Source: Agriotes lineatus (lineage: Eukaryota; Arthropoda; Insecta; Coleoptera; Elateridae). Taken from it: 64,000 nucleotides of DNA. Both the position numbers and the translations under genes were made by a program. Positions 1 through 12,105 of the stretch are shown here, piece by piece (positions within the stretch are counted from its first letter, which is position 1; every line of letters starts with the position of its first letter). The notes under the pieces were generated by a model. It made no database searches. It saw nothing but the letters and a program-made list of their open reading frames with translations, and was not told the DNA's origin. The stretch covers positions 124,001 through 188,000 of the forward strand of contig CALNHX010000281.1 in assembly GCA_940337035.1 (NCBI GenBank), read 5' to 3'.

Positions 1-3000
1 CGGAGTAGCCACTTCTCTAACGCGGTGGCCACTTTAGTGACGGAGTGGCCACTTCTGTAACGGGGTGGCCACTACTGTGACGGAGTGGTTATGACTGTGA
101 CGGAGTGGCCACGACTGTGACGAAGTGGCCACTTCAGTGACGGAGTGGCCACTTCTGTAACGGGGTGGCCACTACAGTAACGAAGTGGCCACGACTCTGG
201 CGGAGTGGCCACTCCTGTAACAGGGCGGCCACTACTTTGACGTAGTGGTTATGACTGTGACGGAGTGGCCACGACTGTAACAAAGTGGCCACTTCAGTGA
301 CGGAGTGGCCACTTCTGTAACGGGGTGGCCACTTCAGTGACGGAGTGGCCACTTCTCTAACGGGGTGGCCACTTTAGTGACGGAGTGGCCATTTCTGTAA
401 CGAGGTGGCCACTTAAGTTACGGAGTGGCTATTTCTGTAACAAGGTGGCCACTTCAGTAACGGAGTGGCCACTTCTGTAACGAGGTGGCCACTTAAGTGA
501 CGGAGTGGCTACTTCTGTAACAAGGTGGCCACTTCTGTAACGGGGTGGCCACTTCTGTAACGGGGTGGACACTACTGTGACGGAGTGGTTATGACTGTGA
601 CGGAGTGGCCACGACTGTGACGAAGTGGCCACTTCAGTGACGGAGTGGCCATTTCTGTAACGGGGTGGCCACTTCAGTAACCAAGTGGCCACGACTCTGG
701 CGAAGTGGCCACCCCTGTAACAGGGCGGCCACTACTTTGACGGAGTGGTTATGACTGTGACGGAGTGGCCACGACTGTAACAAAGTGGCCACTTCAGTGA
801 CGGAGTGGCCACTTCTGTAACGGGGTGGCCACTTCAGTGACGGAGTGGCCACTTCTCTAACGGGGTGGCCACTTTAGTGACGGAGTGGCCATTTCTGTAA
901 CGGGGTGGCCACTACTGTGCCGGAGTGGTTATGACTGTGACGGAGTGGCCACGACTGTGACGAAGTGGCCACTACCGTTACGGAGTGGCCACTACTGTGA
1001 CGGTGTGGCCACGACTGTGACGAAGTGGCCACTACTGTTACGGAGTGGCCACTACTGTGACGGTGTCGCCACGACTGTGACGGAGTGGCCACTACTGTGA
1101 CGAAGTTGCCACGACTGTGACGAAGTGCCATTACTCTGACGGAGTGGCCACTTCAGTGACGGAGTGGCCATTTCTGTAACGGAGTGGCCACTTCAGTGAC
1201 GGAGTGGCCACTTCTGTAACGGGATGGCCACTTTTGTAACGGGGTGGCCACTACTGTGACGGTGTGGCCACGACTGTGACGGAGTAGCCACTACTGTGAC
1301 AAAGTTGCCACGACTGTGACGAAATGCCATTACTGTGACGGAGTGGCGACTCCAGTAACGGAGTGGCCATTACTGTGACGGAGTGGCCACTACTGGGACG
1401 AAGTTGCCACGACTGTGACGGAGTGGCCACTTCAGTGACGGAGTGGCCACGACTGTAACGGAGTGGCCACTACTGTGATTGAGTGGCCGGTACCGTCACG
1501 TGGTGGCCACGACTGTAACGGACTGTCCACGACTGTGACGGAGTGGCCACTACTGTGACGTTGTGGCCACTACTGTGACGAAGTGGCCACTTCAGTGACG
1601 GAGTGGCCACTTCTGTAACGGGGAGCCACTTCAGTGACGGAGTGGCCACTTCTCTAACGGGGTGGCCACTTTAGTGACGGAGTGGCCATTTCTGTAACGG
1701 GGTGGCCACTACTGTGACGGAGTGGTTATGACTGTAACGGGGTTGCCACGACTGTGACGAAGTGGCCACTTCTGTAACGGAGTGGCCACTTCAGTGACGG
1801 AGTGGCCACTTCTGTAACGGGGTGGCCACTTCTGTAACGGGGTGGCCACTACTGTGACGGTGTGGCCACGACTGTGACGGAGTGGCCACTACTGTTACGG
1901 AGTGGTTACGACTGTGCCCTACTGGCCACGATTGTGACGGAGCGGCGACGACTGTGACGGAGTGGCTACGACTGTGACGGAGTGGCCACTTCAGTGACGG
2001 AGTCGCCACGACTGTAACGGTGTGGCCACGACTGTGACGGAGTGGCCACTACTGTGACAAAGTTGCCACGACTGTGACGAAGTGCCATTACTGTGACGGA
2101 GTGGCCACTACTGGGACGAAGTTGCCACGACTGTGGCGGAGTGGCGACTCCAGTGACGGAGTGGCCACTACTGTTACGGAGTGGTTACGACTGTGCCCTA
2201 CTGGCCACGATTGTGACGGAGCGGCGACGACTGTGACGGAGTGGCCACGACTGTGACGAAGTGGCCACTTCAGTGACGGAGTGGTCACGACTGTAACGGA
2301 CTGTCCACGACTGTGACGGAGTGGCCACTACTGTGACGTTGTGGCCACTACTGTGACGAAGTTGCCACGACTGTGACGAAGTACTATTACTGTGACGGAG
2401 TGGCCACTACTGTGACGAAGTTGCCAAGACTGTGACGAAGTGTCATTACTGTGACGGAGTGGCCACTACTGTTACGGAGTGGTTACGACTGTGCCCTAGT
2501 GGCCACGACTGTGACGGAGCGTCTACGACTGTGACGGAGTGGCCACGACTGTGACGGAGTGGCCACTACTGTGACGAACTGCCACGACTGTTACAAAGTA
2601 CCATTACTGTGACGGAGTGGCCACTACTGTGACGAAGTTGCCGAGACTGTAACGAAGTGCCATTACTGTGACGGAGTGGCCACTACGGGGACAAAGTTGC
2701 CACGACTGTGACGGAGTGGCCACGACTGTGACGGAGTGGCCACTACTGTGACGAACTGCCACGATTGTTACAAAGTACTATTACTGTGACGGAGTGGCCA
2801 CCACTGTGACGAAGTGGCCACTACTGTTACGGAGTGGCCACTACTGTGACGGTGTGGCCACGACTGTGACGGAGTGGCCACTACTGTGACGAAGTTGCCA
2901 CGACTGTGACAAAGTGCCATTACTGTGACGGAGTGGCCACTTTAGTGACGGAGGGACCATTTCTGTAACGGGGTGCCAACTTCAGTAACGGAGTGGCCAT

Positions 3001-4600
3001 TTCTGTAACGGTGTGGCCACTTCAGTGACGGAGTGGCCACTTCTGTAACGGGGTGGCCACTTCTGTAACGGGATAGCCACTACTGTGACGGTGTGGCCAC
3101 GACTGTGACGGAGTGGCCACTACTGTGACAAAGTTGCCACGACTGTGACGAAGTGCCATTACTGTGACGGAGTGGCCATTACTGGGATGAAGTTGCCACG
3201 ACTGTGGCGGAGTGGCGACTCCAGTGACGGAGTGGCCACTACTGTTACGGAGTGGCTACGACTGTGCCCTACTGGCCACGATTGTGACGGAGCGGCGACG
3301 ACTGTGACGGAGTGGCCACGACTGTGACGGAGTGGCCACTTCAGTGACGGAATGGCCACGACTGTAACGGAGTGGCCACTACTGTGATTGAGTGGCCGGG
3401 ACCGTGACGGGGTGGCCACGACTGTAACGGACTGTCCACGACTGTGACGGAGTGGCCACTACTGTGACGTTATGGCCACAACTGTGACGAAGTTGCCACG
3501 ACTGTGACGAAGTACTATTACTGTGACGGAGTGGCCACTACTGTGACGAAGTTGCCAAGACTGTGACGAAGTGTCATTACTGTGACGGAGTGGTCACTAA
3601 TGGGACGAAGTTGCCACGACTGTGTCGGAGTAGCGACTTCAGTGACGAAGTGGCCACTACTGTTACGGAGTGGTTACGACTGTGCCCTAGTGGCCACGAC
3701 TGTGACGGGGCGTCTACGACTGTGACGGAGTGGCCACCACTGTGACGGAGTAGCCACTACTGTGACGAACTGCCGCGACTGTTACAAAGTACCATTACTG
3801 TGACGGAGTGGCCACTACTGTGACGAAGTTGCCAAGACTGTGACGAAGTGCCATTACTGTGACGGAGTGGCCACTACCGGGACGAAGTTGCCACGACTGT
3901 AGCGGAGTGGCGACTTCAGTAACGGAGTGGCCACTATTGTTACGGAGGGGTTACGACTGTGCCCTAGTGGCCACGACTGTAACTGAGCGGCTACGACTGT
4001 GACGGAGTGGCCACTTCAGTGACGGAGTGGCCACGACTGTAACGGGGTGGTCACTACTGTGATTGAGTAGCCGCGACCGTGACTTGGTGGCCACGACTGT
4101 GACGGAGTGGCCACGACTGTGACGGAGTGGCCACTTCAGTGACGGAGTGGCCACGACTGTAACGGGGTGGCCACTACTGTGATTGAGTAGCCGCAACCGT
4201 GACTTGGTGGCCACGACTGTAACGGACTGACCACTACTGTGATGGAGTGGCTACTACTGTGACGGGGTGGCCACTGCTGTGACAAAATAGCCACGACCGT
4301 GACGGCGTGGCCACGACTGCGACGGTTTGGTCTCGACTGTAACGGAGTGGCCACTACTGTGACGAAGTGTCCACTACTGTGACGGAATGGCCACTGCTGT
4401 AACGAAGTGGCCATTACTGTGCCGGAATAACCAATACTGTGACGGAGTGGCCACTACTGTGACGGAGTGGCCACTACTATGACGGGGTCGCCACGACTGT
4501 GACGGTTTGGCCTTGACTCCGACGGAGTGTTCACTACTTTGACGGAGTGCCCACTACTGTAACGAAGTGGCCACTACTGTGACAAAGTGGCCACTACTGT
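1..4600. repeat. 20-bp minisatellite array, left block
   Basis: Uninterrupted tandem repeats of a 20-bp unit, consensus close to CGGAGTGGCCACGACTGTGA, about 230 copies, starting before the window. Every unit is centred on the palindrome GTGGCCAC. Variation falls at fixed positions (GAC, TAC, TTC or TTCAG after GGCCAC; GA or AA before CG; GAG, AAG or GGG after CG). In the first kilobase two unit types alternate, giving a 40-bp sub-period. Blocks are reused at larger scale: positions 134-352 reappear 500 bp later, and about 2074-2256 reappear 1071 bp later and again near 3563. Not a gene: the long antisense ORFs follow from the unit having no stop on that strand. Confidence 0.97.
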
Positions 4601-6140
4601 TGTAATAACCTGAATTTCTACGTTAATTATTTAATTTTGAGCTATGAATGATTACCAATGCTAATAAACTTTTTACTCTCGGATAGTCAGATGCCAGGGT
4701 TCAGTCTGGTTAACTCAAATATACAATCAAGTACACATCAAACAAAGCGGTTTATTTTGTATACCTATTTACATTTTAAAATAATAACTAAAATATCCCA
4801 TGTATTTTCAAATAAAAGATTTGAATTTCAATGTATCACGGGCAGGCTGGCGCCTACTGGGTTAGGCAAGCCACGATGTTTTCTCCGGTCGTATCTTCTC
4901 GGCTACCGGACGAAGGCAGTTCGTAGTTAGGAGAGCGTCCTCTACTCGGCTAAACTGGAAACAGAAACTAGGTTAAGTTTGTTTATTTTTATCGGGGGCA
5001 TGAAATAAAGTTAGATTTGCTCTTATTTCGGGGTGTTGAGAATGAATTTGATGTGAGACGTAACCTCGTTACGTCGAAGCTATTCTGCAGTGCCCGTGAA
5101 ACCTCGTGTGATGCAAAACCTTTTATGATAAGTGAAAAGACGGTGGAATTACATATCGTGTGTCAGCTAATAACTTATAAGCCAAATTTGCGTTTAAAGC
5201 TGTTACTGAAATTCCAGGGGTGTCTAGGTGATAACTAGGGGTTTTCTAATTACGTTATTCAAGGTGAGTAAACCCTCCTTTAAGCTACATGAATTACTTT
5301 TAGCTTGAAGCTAACCTCACAATTTTTGGTTTAGATTATGTACTATGAATTGCGGCACTGCAGAAAGCACGGGAAATCTTCAGGACGAGATTCCTCTAGG
5401 TAAGTGAAGCCTTGAATTTTTACGAGTACGTTAATTACAGGAGTTTCGTTGCGGGCGCTTAACCTCGCAATTCTTGTTCAAGCTTATGCACGGACCTGGA
5501 GGGCCACGTTTTTAAAATACTTTCTAAGTGAATTACGTGAATGTTGTCGGGAAGCGGTTTCGAGGAGGTCTAAGACTCTTATCAGGCGTATATGTACAAC
5601 GAACCACGTACGAGTTTTAGACCACACCGGTTTCGAGGAGTAAACGTATATAAATTCCAGACAGGCATATATAAACAATGATCCACGTCTGAATTTTAGA
5701 TAAGATAACTCCTGAATAGGCTCGACGGAGATCAATAGGCACTGAAAATCAATGGGCCACTTTGATCTTTCGGGGATTTCTGGGAAAGATTGGTTCTAGG
5801 ACTAAAAGTCAAAAATGTTCTTCGGACGGGACTAGGATTTGGGCCCTCAGGGGGCCCCAGGCAGGAAGCTGGTTCGGCTCGCTGGATGCAAGTCAAGTTC
5901 TCTTCACAACGTACGATACCTCCTATTTATACATTACCATACGCCGTAATTTGTGCAGGATTTTAAGCAGGGATGCGCTGGAAGACGACGGCGCCGGCGG
6001 CTCGTAACTTCTGCGCACCTCGATTGTTTCTTCGTGCCTCGGCGATGTTTTCGGACAATTTGTGACGAAGTTTTGGCGGCGGTCAAATTCGAACGTATTC
6101 CAATACGTAAAAATACGATTTCGGCCGGCGCTAACGTCAC
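4601..6140. mobile_element. 1.5-kb insertion inside the minisatellite, possible solo LTR
   Basis: Unique-sequence DNA interrupts the 20-bp array. The array sequence ACTGT occurs immediately left (4596-4600) and again immediately right (6141-6145), so 5 bp are duplicated, as expected for insertion of an LTR retrotransposon or similar element. The insert starts TGTAAT but ends GTCAC rather than CA, so the exact end or the class is uncertain. I see no long ORF of recognisable family. Internally there is a degenerate direct repeat of about 80 bp (around 5570-5700, sharing an ACGAACCACGT/ATGATCCACGT block) and GTAAGT-like strings. It could be a solo LTR of the BEL/Pao or Gypsy type, or a non-autonomous element. 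Confidence 0.55.
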
Positions 6141-9100
6141 ACTGTGCCGGAATAACCAATACTCTGACGGAGTGGCCACAACTGTCATAGACAGGCCACT
6201 ACTGTATCGGAGTGGCACTACTGTGCCGGAGTAGCCATGACTGTGAAAGAGTGACCACGACTGTAATGGAGTAGCTACGACTGTGACGGAGTGGCTACGA
6301 CTGTGATGCAGTGGCCGCGACTGTGACGTAGTGGCCAGTAGTGTGACAAAGTGGCCACGACTGTAACGCAGTGGCCGCGAATGTGACGTAGTGGCCAGTT
6401 CTGTGACAAAGTGGCCACGACTGTAACGCAGTGGCCACGACTGTGACGGAGTGGCCACGACTGTGACGGAGCGGCCACTGCTGTGACGAAGTGGCCACGA
6501 CCGTGACGGAGTGGCCACGACTGTAATGGAGTAGCTGCGACTGTGACGGAGTGGCTACGACTGTGATGCAGTGGCCGCGACTGTGACGTAGTGGCAAGTA
6601 CTGTGACAAAGTGGCCACGACTGTAACGCAGTGGCCACGACTGTGACGGAGTGACCACGACTGTGACGGAGCGGCCACTGCTGTGACGAAGTGGCCACGA
6701 CCGTGACGGAGTGGCCACGACTGTAACGGAGTAGCCACGACGGTGACGGAGTGGCCACCACTGTAACGCAGTGGCCGCGAATGTGACGTAGTGACCAGTT
6801 CTGTGACAAAGTGGCCACGACTGTGACGGAGTGGCCACGACTGTGACGGAGTGGCCACGACTGTGACGGAGTGGCCACTGCTGTGACGAAGTGGCCACGA
6901 CCGTGACGAAGTGGCCACGACTGTAACGGAGTAGCCACTACTGTGACGGTTTGGCCTCGACTGCGACGGAGTGGCCACTACTTTGACGGAGTGTCCACTA
7001 CTGTGACGGAGTGGCCGCTACTGTGACAAAGTGGCCACTACTGTGCCGGAATAACCAATACTGTGACGGAGTGGCTACTACTGTAACGGAGGGGCCACTA
7101 CTGTGACGGGGTGACATTACTGTGCCGGAGTGGCCATAACTGTGAAGGAGTGTTTACGACTATGACGGAGTGGGCACTACTGCTACGGAGTAGCCACTAA
7201 TGTGACGGTGTGGCCACGATTGTGACGATCTGGCCACTGCTGTGATGGAATGCCAACGACTGTGACGGAGTGGCCACGACTGTGACGGATTGGCCACAAC
7301 TGTGACGGAGTGTCCACTTTAGTGACGGAGAGGCTACGATTGTCACGGAGTGGCAACTACTGTAATTGAGTGGCCACGACTGTGACGGGGTAGAAACGAC
7401 TGTGACGGAGTGCCATTACTGTGACGGAGTGCCCATTACTGTGACGGGGTAGCCACTACCCTGACGAAGTGGCCACTACTGTGCCAGAGTGGCCATGACT
7501 CTGATGGAGTGGCTACGGCTGTGACGGAGTGGCCACTACTGTGACAGAGTGGACACGACTGTGACGGAGTAGCCACTACTGTGACGGAGTGGGCAGTACT
7601 GTGACGGAGTGGCAACGATTGTGAAGGAGTTTCCACGACTGTGACGGAGTAGCCACGACTGTGACGGAGTAGCCACGACTGTGACGGAGTGGCCACGTCT
7701 GTGACGGATTGCCCACGACTGTGACGGAGTCTCCACTTCAGTGACGGAGAGGCCACGATCGTGACGGAGTGGCCATTTCAGTGACGGAGTGGCCACGACT
7801 GTAACGGGTGGCCACGATTGTGACGGAGTTGCCACTACTGTGCCGCAGTGGCCACAACTGTGACGGAGCGGCCACGTCTGTGACAGATTGCCCACGACTG
7901 TGACGGAGTGTCCACTTCAGTAACGAAGAAGCCACGATTGTGACGGAGTGCCAACTACTGTAATTGAGTGGCCACGACTGTGACGGAGTAGAAACGACTG
8001 TGACGGTGTGCCATTACTGTGGCGGAGTGGCTATTACTGTGGCGGGATGGCCATTACTGTCACGGAATGGCCACTACTGTGACAGAGTGGCCATGACTGT
8101 GACGGAGTGGCCATGTGTGTGACGGAGTGGCTACTATTGTAACAGAGTAGACACGACTGTGAAGGAGTGGCCACGACTGTGACGGAGTGCCATTACTGTG
8201 ACGGAGTGGCAACAATTGTGAAGTTGTGGCCACAACTGTGACAGAGTGGCCATTTCAATGACGGAGTGGCCACGCCTGTGACGGAGTGGCCACGGCTGTA
8301 AAGGACTGACCACTACTGTGACGGAGTGGCCACGACTCTGACAAACTGGCCACCTTAGTGACAGAGTGAAAACTGCTGTGCCGAAGTGGCCACTACTGTG
8401 ACGGAGTGGCACTACTGTGCACTAGTGGCCATGACTGTGACGGAGTGGCCACGACTGTGACGGAGTGGCCATTACTGTTACGGGGTAGCCACTACTGTGA
8501 CAAAGTAGCCACGACTGTAACGGAGTGGCCACTGCTGTTACGGTGTGGCCACGACTGTGACTGGGTGGCCACTACTGTGCCGGAGTAGCCACGACTGTGA
8601 CGGAGCGGCTACGACTGTGACGGAGTTGCCACTTCAGTGACGGTGTGGCCACGACTGTAACGGAGTGGCTACCACTGTGATTGAGTGGCCACGACCGTGA
8701 CGTGGTGGCCCAACTGTAACGGACTGGCCACGACTGTGACGATGTAGCCACTACTGTGACGGAGTGACCACTGCTGTGACGTAGTAGCGACGACCGTGAC
8801 GGAGTGGCCACTACTGTAACGGAGCACCCACTACTGTGACGGAGTGGCCACGACTGTGACGGTTTGGCCTCGACTGTGACGGAGTGGCCACTACTGTGAC
8901 GGAGTGTCCACTACTGTGACGGAATGGCTACTACTGTGACAAAGTGGCCACGACCGTGACGGAGTGGCCACGACTGTGACGGAGTGGCCACTGCTGTAAC
9001 AAAGTGGCCACGACGGTGACGGAGTTTCCACGACTGTGACGGAGTAGCCATTACTGTGACGCAGTGGCAACTACTGTGACGGAGTGGGCACTACTGTTAC

Positions 9101-10959
9101 GGAGTGGCCACTACTGTGACGGTATGGCCACGACTGTGACGGAATGGCTACTACTGTGACAAAGTGGCCACGACCGTGACGGAGTGGCCACGACTGTGAC
9201 GGAGTGGCCACTGCTGTAACAAAGTGGCCACGACGGTGACGGAGTTTCCACTACTGTGACGGAATAACCATTACTGTGACGCAGTGGCAACTACTGTGAC
9301 GGAGTGGGCACTACTGTTACGGAGTGGCCACTACTGTGACGGTATGGCCACGACTGTGGCGGAGTGGCCACTGCTGTGGTGGAAAGCCAACGATTTTGAC
9401 GGAGTGGCCAGGACTGTGACGGATTGGCCACGACTGTGACGGAATGTCCACTTCAGTGACGGCTTAGCCACGATTGTCACGGAGTGGCAACTACTGTAAT
9501 TGAGTGGCCACGACTCTGACGGAGTAGAAACGGCTGAGATGGAGTGCTATTACTGTGACGGAGTGGCCATTACTGTGACGGGGAGGCCACTACTCTGTCG
9601 GAGTGGCCACGACTCTGACAAACTGGCCACGTTAGTGACAGAGTGAAAACGGCTGCGGCGAAGTGACCACTACTGTGACGGAGTGGCACTACTGTGCACT
9701 AGTGGCCATAACTGTGACGAAGTGGCCACTACTGTGACGGAGTGGCCATTACTGTTACGGGGTAGCCACTACTGTGACAAAGTAGCCACTACTGTGACGG
9801 AGTGGCCACTGCTGTGACGGAGTGGCCACGACTGTGACTGGGCGGCCACGACCGTGACGGAGTGGCCACGACTGTGCCCTAGTGGCCACGACTGTGACGG
9901 AGTGGCCACTACTGTGCCGGAGTAGCCACGACTGTGACGGAGCGGCTACGACTGTGACGGAGTGGCGACGACTGTGACGGAGTTGCCACTTCAGTGACGG
10001 AGTGGCCACGACTGTAACGGAGTGGCTACTACTGTGATTGAGTGGCCACGACCGTGACGTGGTGGCCCGACTGTAACGGACTGGCCACGACTGTGACGAT
10101 GTAGCCACTACTGTGACGGAGTGACCACTGCTGTGACGTAGTAGCGACGACCGTGACGGAGTGGCCACTACTGTAACGGAGCACCCACTACTGTGACGGA
10201 GTGGCCACGACTGTGACGGTTTGGCCTCGACTGTGACGGAGTGGCCACTACTGTGACGGAGTGTCCACTACTGTGACGGAATGGCTACTACTGTGACAAA
10301 GTGGCCACGACCGTGACGGAGTGGCCACGACTGTGACGGAGTGGCCACTGCTGTAACAAAGTGGCCACGACGGTGACGGAGTTTCCACGACTGTGACGGA
10401 GTAGCCAATATTTTGACAGAGTGGCCACTACTGTCACAGATTGGCCACTACTGTGACGGAGAGCCCGCTACTGTGACGGAGTGGCCACGACTGTGACGGT
10501 TTGTCCTTGACTGTGACGGAGTGGCCACTACTGTGACGGAGTGTCCACTACTGTAACGGAGTGGCCACTACTGTAACAAAGTGGCCACTACTGTGACGGA
10601 ATAACCAATACTGTGACGGAGTGGCAACTACTGTGACGGAGTGGGCACTACTGTTACGGAGTGGCCACTACTGTGACGGTATGGCCACGACTGTGGCGGA
10701 GTGGCCACTGCTGTGGTGGAAAGCCAACGATTGTGACGGAGTGGCCACGACTGTGACGGATTGGCCACGACTGTGAAGGAATGTCCACTTCAGTGACGGC
10801 TTAGCACGATTGTCACGGAGTGGCAACTACTGTAGTTGAGTGGCCACGACTGTGACGGAGTAGAAACGGCTGAGACGGAGTGCCATTACTGTGACGGAGT
10901 GACCATTACTGTGACGGGGAGGCCACTACTCTGTCGGAGTGGCCACGACTGTGACGGAC
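6141..10959. repeat. 20-bp minisatellite array, right block
   Basis: The same 20-bp GTGGCCAC-centred unit continues for about 240 more copies after the 4601-6140 insertion, so the two blocks are one array. The right end is sharp, between GACGGACA and GGCTAACCCG near 10959. Higher-order structure is clear. A stretch at 8401-9040 recurs at 9678-10400, offset 1277 bp and then 1357 bp after a difference of four units. A 220-bp (11-unit) block at 8921 is repeated at 9141. A marker with TGGTGGAAAGCC at 9371 recurs at 10708. Offsets are multiples of about 20 bp, pointing to unequal exchange or replication slippage by whole units. Confidence 0.97.
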
Positions 10960-11583
10960 AGGCTAACCCGAGTGTCGAAGCAGAACTGGATGCAAGACGC
11001 ATCTTAACAATAAGGAAAAATCTTATCTTAAGGAAAGCTAATTCCGTTCTCACAGGCGTTATCATAAAGTTCTATGAACAGCATGTAGATCTAGCAGAAT
11101 CTAATCTTATCTCTAAGCTAGTAACCGTTTTTAGACACGTAACTTGCTCAAGTTATGCTAAGGCAAGTTGGTTACGGATTATTCTTATAAAAGAACCCTG
11201 AGAGTAAATTTTGATAAGCAAAAGTCAATAATTATCAACCAAATAAATGATATCAATATTATGTTATGATACGTAAAGATCAGTTTTTGAATAAAAATTA
11301 AAGTAAATATAAATTTGGGAGATTAATACAATCAACTTACAAAAGTTTTAAAAAAGATTGTTTGTTTATTTGAAAATCAGTAATGGAAGTTTAATTTGAT
11401 ACAATTTACAATTTATTTTGAAAAGTAATAGCAATTGAGTATTCTATCATGGTGTTGAAAGTTAATAAGAAAATATAAGCTAATGTAACATGTGACGAAT
11501 ATGCTTTCTATTAGAAAATTAGAATATAGTAGGTAGAAATCATATTATTTAATTTAATGAGTGTATGAATAATTGTAACTAGC
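10960..11583. other. AT-rich unassigned stretch
   Basis: Between the end of the minisatellite and the LINE tail there is AT-rich DNA without a recognisable gene. An ORF that reads out of the array to 11201 is not like any family I know. A TATA-like CTTATAAAAG lies at about 11183-11192, without a supported transcript. Confidence 0.5.
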
Positions 11584-12105
11584 ATAATAATAATAATAAT
11601 AATAATAGGGTTTTATTTTTCATTCCAAAATAATATAAATAAACATACAAATTCAAACCAGAAAACGGGAAAGCAATACATACATACCAAAAATTAAATA
11701 AGTACATACCAAAAATTCAATAAGTGATATATAATGAGAAATGGAAAATACGATGGTGATCAGATGGCTTCCTATAAGAAGGAAACCCCTGCTCTACCCC
11801 ACCACCGTAAAAAAAAACTGTAGTGGATATAAAGACAACATTTTATGTTGTGGTTGCAGGTAATGCGAAAGTGAAAGAGATGCATACCACTACATTAAAA
11901 CTAAAATCATATTTAAAATTAAAATTAAGTAAAAATAAAAATAAAAAACTGAGCAGCACAACGTAAACGAAAATTAAAAACAATTTAATGATTCAAGGAA
12001 AGCTCGAGAAGCACACACAAATGACAAACAGGTAAGTATTAAAAAGAGTGAAAACTAAAACGTTACATGATTAAATAGAGAACACTGGCGACATGGTAGA
12101 TCTAT

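Noticed and set aside
134..4414. Many 60-90-residue ORFs in the minisatellite (VVATPSQSWPLRHS-like)
   Set aside because: They are readings of a 20-bp unit without antisense stops; length is set by random stops, and no start context or conservation is seen.
5934..10168. Antisense ORFs of up to 227 residues in the right block
   Set aside because: Same cause as above; all frames give the same residue cycle.
1..10959. CRISPR array
   Set aside because: There are no spacers: units are contiguous 20-bp repeats, and the genome is eukaryotic.
1..10959. Array of CRE-like TGACG sites as an enhancer
   Set aside because: The motif simply follows from the repeat unit; the full palindromic site TGACGTCA is absent.
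10836..11201. 121-residue ORF leaving the array
   Set aside because: The first third is repeat and the rest has no recognisable domain.
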